From assembly GCA_043770095.1 (NCBI GenBank), contig JAYVIR010000092.1, forward strand, positions 62,001-126,000: DNA of 64,000 bases. The letters run 5' to 3'. The notes under the pieces are model-generated. The model searched no databases. It saw only the letters and a program-made list of their open reading frames with translations, and was not told where the DNA came from. The position numbers were made by a program, and so were the translations under genes. Shown here piece after piece: positions 26,990 to 35,510 of this stretch. Numbering within the stretch: the first letter of the stretch is position 1; each line of letters opens with the position of its first letter. The stretch comes from JBGSUZ01 sp043770095. Lineage in GTDB: Bacteria > Bacillota > Clostridia > Peptostreptococcales > Acidaminobacteraceae.

Positions 26990-27424
26990 TTAAACACTTA
27001 AGCTAGATAAGTGCTTCATTTCTATAAATTTTTTAAGTCCTGGTTTGACTGGCGGACTGATATTCTCTGGCACTTTATCAATATCAAACCACTCTAATGC
27101 TAGTACTTCTGATTCTTGACACTTTAGAGTACCATCAAAATCATTACATAAATAGACAACATCTATTATATAAACTTCATTGCCGTCGGGATATCTATGG
27201 TAAAGTTCAGGTCCTGAAAAAACACCAAATAGTTCAAGTGAATTTGCAGTTAAGCCTGTTTCTTCATATAATTCTCGAATTGCAGTATCTTCAACTTTTT
27301 CTCCTAAATCTACTTGACCACAATGATATCCCCCACATCCGCTGTCTGCTCTTTGTTGCAAAAGGACTCTATTTTCATTATAAATAATGACACTTGCACC
27401 ACATAACTGAAATACTCTGCTCAT
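26990..27424 (-). CDS. Nudix hydrolase
   Basis: Hydrolyses a nucleoside diphosphate derivative. The complete Nudix box is GQVDLGEKVEDTAIRELYEE followed by TG (Gx5Ex7REUxEExGU) near residues 38-60. 144 residues. ATG 27424 has GGAGG 7 bases upstream; a GTG at 27430 is too close. The neighbourhood is a zone of decayed genes and gives no hint of substrate. Confidence 0.9.
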   Translation of the reverse strand: MSRVFQLCGASVIIYNENRVLLQQRADSGCGGYHCGQVDLGEKVEDTAIRELYEETGLTANSLELFGVFSGPELYHRYPDGNEVYIIDVVYLCNDFDGTLKCQESEVLALEWFDIDKVPENISPPVKPGLKKFIEMKHLSSLSV

Positions 27425-27522
27425 TTGCACTCCTCCTACAGATGTAAAAGCAATATATTTTGCTTTAATAATGAAAGAATCATCATTTCATCTAAATTTA
27501 TGCTATACCGTTCTCCTTTAAT

Positions 27523-28185
27523 TTAAACATTCGTCTGATTCAAATACTTCAACAGGTCTGCAATAGTAATTCCTTTTTTATTTAGCCGTTCATAACCATT
27601 ACTCTCTCTTAACAAAATTAAAAATGATTCCTCATCATAATTTAACTTTTCACCAAATTCAATATGGGTAACTTCATACACTTCTTTAAATATTTCTATG
27701 GACTTTTCAATTTCTAACTTCTTATTCATATTGAATGCTAAATGACCTAATACGCCATAACAAGTAAATCCTTTATTGGTAAGTTCGTGCTTTTTATTTA
27801 TAATTCCAGAAGCAATTAACTTCACAACAATTGGGTTTCCATCGACTATACCTTCTTTATGATAAGCTGACCCTATGTATTCCCAAGCATCCGCCGTCGT
27901 AAATACTTCAAGAAATTCTCGGACTGTATCACCCGATTCAAGCAATGGTCTAATCTTACTAGGTTCGATATTTGTAGTATACCACCCATATTGATTATGA
28001 CTTCCAGCCAATTGACAAAGCCCTTCCAAATTATGCTCTTCGCTGAGTTTCTTTAAGTGATCAAGCACGACGTCATGCCCACAAACTTGACTTGTAGGTT
28101 CAACGGTTTCATCAATTTCTGCTAACCGCATTTTTAATCTAGTGATTTCTTCACGTAGACGCTTCTTTTCTTCATTTATGTTCAC
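27523..28185 (-). CDS. hypothetical protein with N-terminal coiled coil
   Basis: 220 residues, not recognised. Residues 4-25 are highly charged and heptad-like (EEKKRLREEITRLKMRLAEI), then a mixed alpha/beta region with CGHDVVLDHLKKLSEEHNLE and a WYTTNIEPSKIRPLL segment. The GTG start at 28185 has GGGGGG 6 bases upstream. No signal peptide or membrane segment. Probably cytosolic. Confidence 0.7.
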   Translation of the reverse strand: MNINEEKKRLREEITRLKMRLAEIDETVEPTSQVCGHDVVLDHLKKLSEEHNLEGLCQLAGSHNQYGWYTTNIEPSKIRPLLESGDTVREFLEVFTTADAWEYIGSAYHKEGIVDGNPIVVKLIASGIINKKHELTNKGFTCYGVLGHLAFNMNKKLEIEKSIEIFKEVYEVTHIEFGEKLNYDEESFLILLRESNGYERLNKKGITIADLLKYLNQTNV

Positions 28186-28233
28186 TAAAATCCCCCCTTT
28201 TTTGATCTCTTCAAAAACGATAATTAAAAATTT

Positions 28234-28508
28234 CTATTTTTTAAGCTTTTCATAATAAACAAGCGTCATTCTATCATTTATTACGTCCTCTTTCCCTGTT
28301 GCTAAATAGCCCAGTTTCTCATACAATAGCAGTTTCCTACTCTGCAAATACTGGCGTTCTCATTTCTAATCAACCTAATTGCGCCAACATCATTTCCGGG
28401 ACTAAGATCATAATCCTGATATTTCTCTAATAACGCTTTGAAGCTAATAACCTGCATTTGATGAATCAATTCGCATTCATTTTTTTTGGCTTATCTAAGA
28501 ATTGTCAT
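28234..28508 (-). pseudogene. remnant of a GNAT-type acetyltransferase
   Basis: The minus strand still has a ribosome site and ATG at 28508 (MTILR), a stop TAA at codon 6, then ECELIHQMQVISFKALLEKY in the same frame. A different frame near the end reads KLLLYEKLGYLATGKEDV then RMTLVYYEKLKK and a stop at 28234, the usual GNAT C-terminus (YEKLGY). The acetyl-CoA binding middle is deleted. Nonsense codon, frameshift and deletion together make this clearly non-functional. It fills the otherwise gene-free 28186-28625. Confidence 0.8.
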
Positions 28509-28568
28509 CCTTTCTAATACACATATGTAGTGTTGCTCAAATTTACCCCTTAGTAAAATTTGCAGCAA

Positions 28569-28608
28569 TAAAAAAATCAAAACTACCTAATAATCAGATA
28601 GTTTTGAT
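28569..28608 (-). terminator. intrinsic terminator of katG
   Basis: Arms ATCAAAACTACCT and AGATAGTTTTGAT (13 bases, one G-U) with a 7-base loop, followed on the minus strand by seven T. Confidence 0.85.
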
Positions 28609-28625
28609 TCAAATTTTTATTCAAC

Positions 28626-30818
28626 TTACATCATATCAAATCGATCTGCATTCATCACTTTATTCCATGCTGAAATAAAATCCTGTACAAATTTTTCTTG
28701 AGCATCATCTGCCGCATACATTTCTGAAATAGCTCTCAACTGAGCATTAGATCCAAAAATAAGATCTACACGGCTTCCTTTCCACTTAAGGCCATTCGTA
28801 ACGCGGTCTCGACCCTCAAAAACATCTCCTACTTCAGTTGTAGGTTTCCAAGCGGTGCTCATATCTAAGAGATTTACAAAGAAGTCATTTGTCAGCGATT
28901 CTGGTCGATTCGTGAAAACGCCAAGCTCTGATTTGTTGTAATTTGTATTTAAAACACGCATACCACCAAGAAGAACGGTCATTTCTGGAGCTGTTAATGT
29001 TAGTAATTGTGATCGATCAATCAGAATCTCTTCAGAGGTAACTGAATACTGAGCCTTTTGGTAATTTCTAAACCCATCCGCCTTTGGTTCCAATACTGAA
29101 AATGACTTCTCGTCTGTCTGTTCATCTGAAGCGTCTGTTCGACCTGACTTAAATGGCACTATTACTTCTTGACCAGCATTTCTAGCGGCTTGTTCTATGC
29201 CTGCACAACCGCCAAGAATAATTAAATCAGCAATCGAAACTTTTTTTGAACCTATTTGAGAATCATTAAAATCAACTTGTATTTTTTCAAGCGTTTGCAG
29301 TACAAGACACAATTGTTCAGGTTGATTGACTTCCCAGTCCTTTTGAGGGGCTAGGCGAATTCGTGCGCCATTTGCGCCACCACGTTTATCGGAGCCACGG
29401 AAAGTAGAAGCAGATGCCCACGCTGTAGCAACCAGTTGAGAAATGGAAAGTCCCGATGCAATGATTCTCCCTTTAAGTTCTAAAGTGTCCTGTTCGTTAA
29501 CAAGTTCGTGGTCAACTTCAGGTACTGGATCTTGCCAAATTAGTACCTCAGAAGGCACTTCTAATCCAAGATAACGTGAACGTGGTCCCATATCACGATG
29601 CGTTAATTTGAACCACGCACGAGCAAAAGCATCTTCAAACAGACTTGGATTGTCTTTAAATTTTCTTGCAATTGGTCCATAGATTGGATCCATTCTTAGC
29701 GAAAGATCTGCAGTCGTCATGATTGGTGCATGCTTTTTTGAAGGGTCGTGTGCATCTTCAACCGTTTCAAAGGCTGCCGGGTCAGTTGGAACCCATTGGC
29801 TAGCACCAGCAGGACTTTTAACCAAATCCCAATCGTATTTAAATAAAGTTTCTAAATAGCCCATATCCCATTTAGTTGGTTTTGGTTTCCAAGCGCCTTC
29901 AATCCCACTGCTGATGGTATCTGCACCTTTGCCTGTTCCAAAAGTGCTCTTCCATCCCAAACCTTGCTCCTCAATACTTGCACCTTCAGGTTCTGCGCCA
30001 ACATGAGTTGCCGGAGCTGCGCCATGACATTTCCCAAAAGTATGACCACCTGCTATGAGCGCTACTGTCTCTTCATCGTTCATGGCCATGCGTGCAAACG
30101 TCTCTCTAACATCAATCCCAGAAGCCACCGCACTAGGATTTCCATTAGGACCCTCTGGATTCACATATATGAGACCCATTTGAACTGCTGCCAGTGGATT
30201 ATCCAGATTTCTTTCTCCCGAATATCTCTCATCTCCTAGCCATTCGCTTTCTGAGCCCCAATATACATCTTCTTGAGGTTCCCAGACATCCTCACGACCG
30301 CCTGCAAAGCCAAACGTCTTAAACCCCATCGATTCTAGTGCACAATTGCCTGCTAAAATCATAAGATCGGCCCATGATATCTTGTTTCCATATTTCTTTT
30401 TTATAGGCCATAACAAACGGCGCGCTTTATCCAAATTGACATTATCAGGCCAACTGTTGAGAGGTGCAAAGCGTTGTGTGCCATCGCATGCACCACCACG
30501 ACCGTCTCCCATTCTGTAGGTTCCAGCACTATGCCATGCCATACGTATAAATAATGGACCATAGTGACCATAATCCGCAGGCCACCAGTCCTGAGAATCA
30601 GTCATTAATGTGTGTAAGTCATTTTTGATTGCTTCAAGATCAAGTTTTTTGAATGCCTCAGAGTAGTTAAATTCACTATCCATCGGATTGCTCAAATTTG
30701 AATTTTGATGAAGCATTTTTAAATTCAATTGATTCGGCCACCAGTCTTTGTTTGACGTGCCTCCGCCAGAGATGGGCTTACTCGTCTTTCCGGTCACTGG
30801 ACATTTCATTTCTCCCAT
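28626..30818 (-). CDS. katG: bifunctional catalase-peroxidase KatG
   Basis: Haem enzyme that removes hydrogen peroxide. 730 residues with the distal motif MAWHSAGTYR near residue 92, the crosslink tyrosine in YVNPEGPNG, the proximal histidine in ALIAGGHTFGKCHGA near 261, and the second, haem-less peroxidase-like domain. ATG 30818 follows AAAGGAG by 8 bases; the open frame upstream to 30944 is non-coding. Single-gene unit with its own terminator. An oxygen-defence gene like this is unusual beside hydrogenase and sulfite reductase genes and may have been acquired. Confidence 0.96.
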   Translation of the reverse strand: MGEMKCPVTGKTSKPISGGGTSNKDWWPNQLNLKMLHQNSNLSNPMDSEFNYSEAFKKLDLEAIKNDLHTLMTDSQDWWPADYGHYGPLFIRMAWHSAGTYRMGDGRGGACDGTQRFAPLNSWPDNVNLDKARRLLWPIKKKYGNKISWADLMILAGNCALESMGFKTFGFAGGREDVWEPQEDVYWGSESEWLGDERYSGERNLDNPLAAVQMGLIYVNPEGPNGNPSAVASGIDVRETFARMAMNDEETVALIAGGHTFGKCHGAAPATHVGAEPEGASIEEQGLGWKSTFGTGKGADTISSGIEGAWKPKPTKWDMGYLETLFKYDWDLVKSPAGASQWVPTDPAAFETVEDAHDPSKKHAPIMTTADLSLRMDPIYGPIARKFKDNPSLFEDAFARAWFKLTHRDMGPRSRYLGLEVPSEVLIWQDPVPEVDHELVNEQDTLELKGRIIASGLSISQLVATAWASASTFRGSDKRGGANGARIRLAPQKDWEVNQPEQLCLVLQTLEKIQVDFNDSQIGSKKVSIADLIILGGCAGIEQAARNAGQEVIVPFKSGRTDASDEQTDEKSFSVLEPKADGFRNYQKAQYSVTSEEILIDRSQLLTLTAPEMTVLLGGMRVLNTNYNKSELGVFTNRPESLTNDFFVNLLDMSTAWKPTTEVGDVFEGRDRVTNGLKWKGSRVDLIFGSNAQLRAISEMYAADDAQEKFVQDFISAWNKVMNADRFDMM

Positions 30819-30935
30819 AATAGATTCTCCTTTCTTGATTTGATCCTTACCAAAATTTGCTTTTCTATTAGCTATTACCCATAAATGAGGTGTAGAAATC
30901 AAGCTTTTTTTACCGTTTTTACTCTTTTTCACACT

Positions 30936-30982
30936 AAAAAACACCTGTTGATTAATACTTGAGAAAGTATTAACAACAGGTG
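30936..30982 (-). terminator. intrinsic terminator of the ribbon-helix-helix gene
   Basis: Long hairpin with CACCTGTTG/CAACAGGTG outer arms and TTAATACTT/AAGTATTAA inner arms around GAGA, followed on the minus strand by TTTTTT. Confidence 0.92.
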
Positions 30983-31052
30983 CTTAAAAAACTTCTATTT
31001 CATATTTTTAAAGTCATTTGGGTTCTTTTAAAGTTTTTGAAAACGTTTCAAT

Positions 31053-31430
31053 TCAATTTTCCACTGAATCAATTCCTTCAAATTCTTCAACGTCTTCAAA
31101 ACTAGCCTTTTCTTCAGCGGTTGGTGCCACAGATAACCCATTTGTCAGTAAAAATTTATAAATCAAATAGGGCAAGTATTTCTTAGGCTGTACATCGTAT
31201 CTACCGCAATTCTTCATAATGCTTTTATAGAGCTCTTCATTAATTTTAAGCGTTACAGGCTTACGCTTTTCGTGATGATCCGCTGGATAGACGTCTGTAA
31301 AGTTCTCTGTTTCTCTATCCTGTGACAAGATGACATTCAGCTTACGCTTAATGGTGATATCCGTTTTAACACATTCTTCTTTAAATAAATTATAATAATC
31401 CTCATTGATTGAAAATTTAACGACTTTCAT
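31053..31430 (-). CDS. tandem ribbon-helix-helix-like DNA-binding protein
   Basis: 125 residues. Two related units, MKVVKFSINEDYYNLFKEEC and PVTLKINEELYKSIMKNCGR, each have the short strand (alternating hydrophobics) and two helices expected of a ribbon-helix-helix motif, followed by an acidic tail. A single chain with two such motifs could act as a pseudo-dimer. ATG 31430 has GGAGG 5 bases upstream. It is monocistronic, upstream of katG; whether it controls katG is not shown. Confidence 0.55.
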   Translation of the reverse strand: MKVVKFSINEDYYNLFKEECVKTDITIKRKLNVILSQDRETENFTDVYPADHHEKRKPVTLKINEELYKSIMKNCGRYDVQPKKYLPYLIYKFLLTNGLSVAPTAEEKASFEDVEEFEGIDSVEN

Positions 31431-31538
31431 ATATGCCTCCATGGCTTGCGTGTATGATTAATAAAGTATCAATCTCATTATAGCCTCAAAAGATCAGAAT
31501 TCAAACAAAGGTTTAGTGACAATTTTTTTCAAACTAAA

Positions 31539-33455
31539 TTAATACCCCACAATTACGCTGCTCTGCGAAACAATTTTCTCACCTTCGCTAATCGCCAAAG
31601 CTTCTGGAGTAGCTTTCCCACTTAAAAACCACTCAGAATCATACAAAAACAAACCTTCTGCTTCATCTGTCAATTCACTCAGTTTCAGCGCTTTCATCGA
31701 AGCGTTGTGAACAATCAAAATCCGTTTCACGCCGTTCTTCAAATCTTTTAATAACCCACTCAAATCTATCTCATAAGCGATGACACCGCTCTTTAGCTTC
31801 ACAAACTTCAAATTTGATTTTACCCAAGCCTCATCATCTACAGCAAAACAGCCTAAATCTTTTCGCAGTTTTATGAGTGCTTTTACGGCTTCAAAGTGGC
31901 CTAAAAATTCGCCCTTGCGCTCCCACTGAATGCCGTTGATTTCATCGCCTGAAATAAAGCTGTTGTGATCTGCGTATTTGGTGCGCATAATCTCTGTCCC
32001 CCCTTGAATAAAGAGCGTTCCAAAGGACAACAGAGGGATGCTGAGCGCCATAAGACTCCGCTTTGCAAGCGCTTCGTCCGATTCGGCGAGGTGGCAGCTT
32101 TTCAGTTTATCATAAAGGCAGAGGTTGTCGTGGCAACTCACATAATTGATAACTTCTCCCGGTTTCTCCGCATAGTCAAACAAGGTTTCGTTATAATGAA
32201 TGCCCCCAGCAATACCTTTTGCGATGGCATTCTCTCTATTTTTGCCGCCAGAAACAAAGCCTTTTTTTACGCCGTCATTGTCACCTTTAACCGCATTTCT
32301 AAGATGATCATTAAAAAGGGCAAATGCCATGCCTTTTTGACACCCTTGCCTAAATTGCTTTGATTTTGGCAGCAATGAAACTGAGCCCGTCCACGGCTCT
32401 CCGTAGAGTATTGCGTCTGGACGAATGGCTTTAACGTGAGCTTCTATGTGCTTTACAAATTCCGTGTCGTGAAGGGCAAGCAGGTCGAACCTGAAGCCAT
32501 CTACTTGGTAGGCCTCTAAATACAATCGCAGCGAATCAAGGACGTATTTTTGAAACAGCGGACTCTCAGAAGCGGTTTCATTTCCGCAGCCAGAGCCATC
32601 TCCAAAAGTCCCTTCTGCCGTTTTCCTAAAATACCAACCTGGCGCTAAAATTTCAAAGGGGTGCTCTTCATGAACAAACGTGTGGTTGTAAACGACATCT
32701 AACACCACGCGAAGATCAGCCTCATGAAAAGCCTTAACCATCATTTTAAATTCCTTCACGCGAACAGAGCCGTCAACCGAGTCTGTGGCATAAACGCCTT
32801 CAGGTGCCATAAAATACATGGGGTCATAGCCCCAATTGTAGCCGCCATTTATTTCGTCTAAGCTGCCCATATCGTGTAAAGGCAGTAAGTGGACATGCGT
32901 AATGCCAAGCTCAGTCAGATGGTCTAGTCCTGTTTTAAATCCGTCCTTGGTATGCGTATTTCTTTCGACCATGCCAATATATTTCCCGGGATACTTGTGA
33001 TTGCTCGCTTTTGAAACGGTGGAGTCGTTAATGTGCGTTTCATATAAAACAGCCTCAGTTCGAGTGATTATTTTCGGTTTATGGTGCAGATTCCAACCCT
33101 CTGGATTGGTGCTCTCGAAATTGACAACCATCGCAAGCTGACTATTGGCAGTCATGCTATAGGCCCAAGGGTCCTGTGCAATAATCCATTTGCCGCCTCG
33201 TCTGACTCTATACTGATAATATCTGCCTTCAAGGTTCCCACCAATGTCTATTGTATAAAACGGCGGTTCTCCTTGCATATCAATGATTAGCGGATTATCG
33301 TCCTGTGGATTGTCAAAGAGTTCGATGCGAACCCGCTCTGCCTGCGTCGCAAAAACAGAAAAAGTCGTTTTTTCCGCTCTATACTGTGCGCCAAACTGAG
33401 CTGTTTCTAATTGCTTATAAAACGTTTCACTTAGCCTGCTCCAAGGTTTTTTCAT
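31539..33455 (-). CDS. type I pullulanase (GH13_14), second copy
   Basis: 638-residue debranching enzyme, paralogous to the one at 7014. CBM48-like N-terminus (KTTFSVFATQAERVRIEL), then YNWGYDP, VVLDVVYNHTF, nucleophile in GFRFDLLALHD, acid in LYGEPWTGS and SCHDNLCLYDK. No signal peptide, so it works on imported maltodextrin. ATG 33455 has GGAGG 10 bases upstream. It follows the LacI-type regulator in the maltodextrin cluster, separated from it by a terminator. Confidence 0.93.
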   Translation of the reverse strand: MKKPWSRLSETFYKQLETAQFGAQYRAEKTTFSVFATQAERVRIELFDNPQDDNPLIIDMQGEPPFYTIDIGGNLEGRYYQYRVRRGGKWIIAQDPWAYSMTANSQLAMVVNFESTNPEGWNLHHKPKIITRTEAVLYETHINDSTVSKASNHKYPGKYIGMVERNTHTKDGFKTGLDHLTELGITHVHLLPLHDMGSLDEINGGYNWGYDPMYFMAPEGVYATDSVDGSVRVKEFKMMVKAFHEADLRVVLDVVYNHTFVHEEHPFEILAPGWYFRKTAEGTFGDGSGCGNETASESPLFQKYVLDSLRLYLEAYQVDGFRFDLLALHDTEFVKHIEAHVKAIRPDAILYGEPWTGSVSLLPKSKQFRQGCQKGMAFALFNDHLRNAVKGDNDGVKKGFVSGGKNRENAIAKGIAGGIHYNETLFDYAEKPGEVINYVSCHDNLCLYDKLKSCHLAESDEALAKRSLMALSIPLLSFGTLFIQGGTEIMRTKYADHNSFISGDEINGIQWERKGEFLGHFEAVKALIKLRKDLGCFAVDDEAWVKSNLKFVKLKSGVIAYEIDLSGLLKDLKNGVKRILIVHNASMKALKLSELTDEAEGLFLYDSEWFLSGKATPEALAISEGEKIVSQSSVIVGY

Positions 33456-33471
33456 CTTATAGAATCCTCCA

Positions 33472-33515
33472 ATGAGTTGAATGGTTTAATAATTCGATGA
33501 GTTGAATAGTTCAAT
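33472..33515. repeat. imperfect 25-base tandem repeat before the second pullulanase
   Basis: ATGAGTTGAAT recurs at 33472-33482 and 33497-33507 with a period of 25; the flanking bases also match (GGTTTAATAA against AGTTCAATAA). The unit adjoins the pullulanase ribosome site. Confidence 0.65.
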
Positions 33516-33543
33516 AAAAAAAGACGCAGGTTTCCCCACGTCT
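33515..33543 (-). terminator. intrinsic terminator after the LacI-type regulator
   Basis: AGACG/CGTCT arms with an inner GGG-GAAA-CC hairpin, followed on the minus strand by seven T. Confidence 0.82.
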
Positions 33544-33595
33544 CTTACTAAAATGGAAAAGTTAATCTTGCACTTTCTCATTTTTAAATATCATC

Positions 33596-34606
33596 TTATA
33601 ACTCATCAAAATTTGTAGAGTCTCTTTCCACTAGGCGGGTTTCAACAATATAGCTTCTGATTTTTTCTTTTCTATTTACCAGTTTGTTGATTAGCAGTTT
33701 GGATGCAAAATAACCAAGTTCCTCTGCATTAATGTCCACCGAGGTAAGCGATGGTGTCTGATAAGCAGCCATTGGCGTATTGTTAAACCCTACTACTGCA
33801 ACTGGATAATCTGTAAATTCTTTAATGGCTTTATTGGCTCCGAATGCAATCAAGTCGTCTGTTGTTACGACAGCCGTTGGCTTGTTCGTCTTCAAAATTT
33901 CTTTCATCGCTTCATAACCGCTCACTTCAGAAAAATTGGTTTCTCTGATCAGTTTGCTGTCCGCCTCTATGCCGCAATTCTCTAAGGCATGTTTATAGCC
34001 TTCAAGACGGTTTCTAGTCACATTCATTTCAAGCGGTCCGCCAATAAAAGCAATTTCGCGATTTCCTTTTTGGATCAATCGATTCACAACGGTATACATC
34101 GCATGAAAATTATCATTGTCGACCCAAAGTGTATTTTCGCCATTTTCAGGTCTTCCGATGACGACAAATGGATAATCTGCTTCCTTTAGAAACGAAATGC
34201 ATTTATCATCTTTTCTAGCGGTTGTGAGTATAAACCCATCCACCCATTTGCTGTTCATGAGGTTCTTAATGAAATTAACTTCCTCTTCTTCTTTGTCACT
34301 GTAGGTGTACATGATATAGTAGCCCTTTTTTTGAGCGTACAATGAAATGCCACGCATGACCTGAATAAAGAATGGATTCACAAATAGGTCTTCATCTGTA
34401 TTGGGTAAAATAAGCCCGAGCGTTCTCGTAGACTTATTGGCAAGGCTTCTTGCAATAGCATTAGGGTGGTAATTTAATGCTTCCATTGCGATGTGAACTC
34501 TTTTTTTAGTTTCATCGCTTATTTTAGGATTGTCTGCGATGACTCTAGAAACGGTTGAAGGCGATACTTCAGCCATTTTGGCTACTTCTCTAATTGTAAT
34601 TGGCAT
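33596..34606 (-). CDS. LacI/GalR-family regulator, probable maltodextrin repressor
   Basis: Helix-turn-helix at residues 4-25 (IREVAKMAEVSPSTVSRVIA) with the hinge helix NAIARSLANKSTRTLGLI, then a periplasmic-binding-type effector domain. 336 residues. ATG 34606 is preferred over a GTG at 34615, which lies in the GGGAAGTG ribosome site. It sits inside the mal cluster with its own promoter. LacI-type operators overlap two nearby mal promoters (38256-38267, 40121-40132), so it likely represses them until maltose or maltodextrin binds. Name malR would be by analogy. Confidence 0.88.
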   Translation of the reverse strand: MPITIREVAKMAEVSPSTVSRVIADNPKISDETKKRVHIAMEALNYHPNAIARSLANKSTRTLGLILPNTDEDLFVNPFFIQVMRGISLYAQKKGYYIMYTYSDKEEEEVNFIKNLMNSKWVDGFILTTARKDDKCISFLKEADYPFVVIGRPENGENTLWVDNDNFHAMYTVVNRLIQKGNREIAFIGGPLEMNVTRNRLEGYKHALENCGIEADSKLIRETNFSEVSGYEAMKEILKTNKPTAVVTTDDLIAFGANKAIKEFTDYPVAVVGFNNTPMAAYQTPSLTSVDINAEELGYFASKLLINKLVNRKEKIRSYIVETRLVERDSTNFDEL

Positions 34607-34642
34607 ATTTATCACTTCCCATTTGAATTGGCAATCTTACTT

Positions 34643-34671
34643 ATTATAGTATCCTCAAACGGATGAATCAA
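34643..34671 (-). promoter_or_regulatory. sigma-A promoter of the LacI-type regulator
   Basis: Minus strand TTGATT, 17 bases, TATAAT. The spacer contains TCCGTTTGAGGA, a weak palindrome with the central CGTTTG seen in the other mal operators, which could allow autoregulation. Confidence 0.75.
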
Positions 34672-34673
34672 GG

Positions 34674-35510
34674 TTAACCTTTTACAGCCCCTTGTGAAAG
34701 GCCTTCAACGATATGCTTTTGCAAGAATACAAAGAGAATGGTAATGGGAACCGCCACTAAAATTGCGCCTGCTGCAAACATTGTAAAGTTAGCATTTTGT
34801 TGCTTTTGAACCCATTCGAAGAGACCCATTGCCACGGTTTTACTCTCAGCTCTTCTGAGAATAATTTGTGGGAAAATAAAGTCAAACCAAGGTCCCATAA
34901 AGTTCGTAAGGGCAACAAATACAATAATAGGCTTAGCCAAAGGCATAATAATTTTTGTGAAAATTGTCATGTTAGACGCACCGTCAATTTTGGCAGCTTC
35001 GTCTAAACTCTTTGGAATGCCATCAAAATAGCCTTTGCACAACCATGTGTTATAAGGAATCTGTCCACCGGCATAAACAAGGATGAGTCCCCAATGGGTA
35101 TTCATGAGGCCAATTTTCGTAATCATGATGTAGATCGCTGTCATCGCAAGGAAAGATGGGAACATTTGAAGCACCATCATCGCCATGAGAGCAGATTTTC
35201 TGCCTTTGAATCTGAATCTTGAAAAAACATATGCTGACATGGTGGTCAAAATAACAGAAACTACCATGTTGATCGTTGCAATTTTGAGTGTATTCATATA
35301 CCAAATTGGAAACTGTGTTTTGGTAAATAAATTTTGATAATGAATCAGCGTTGGATTTTTAGGAATCAAAGACGAGCTGAACAAACTTGTGCCCGAATTA
35401 AATGACGCTAAAACAATCCAAAGGACCGGCATTAAAATGACAATGCTGATAAAAATAAGCAAGGCGTAAGTCGCAGCCTTCGTTATAAAGCTCCAATAGT
35501 TTTTCTTCAT
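34674..35510 (-). CDS. malG: maltose/maltodextrin ABC transporter permease MalG
   Basis: Inner-membrane permease with six predicted membrane helices and the EAA loop (EAAKIDGASNMTIFTKIIMP) that contacts the ATPase. 278 residues. Start overlaps the malF stop by one base (TAATG). No ATPase gene is present in the cluster, as is usual where a shared MsmK-type ATPase is encoded elsewhere. Confidence 0.92.
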   Translation of the reverse strand: MKKNYWSFITKAATYALLIFISIVILMPVLWIVLASFNSGTSLFSSSLIPKNPTLIHYQNLFTKTQFPIWYMNTLKIATINMVVSVILTTMSAYVFSRFRFKGRKSALMAMMVLQMFPSFLAMTAIYIMITKIGLMNTHWGLILVYAGGQIPYNTWLCKGYFDGIPKSLDEAAKIDGASNMTIFTKIIMPLAKPIIVFVALTNFMGPWFDFIFPQIILRRAESKTVAMGLFEWVQKQQNANFTMFAAGAILVAVPITILFVFLQKHIVEGLSQGAVKG

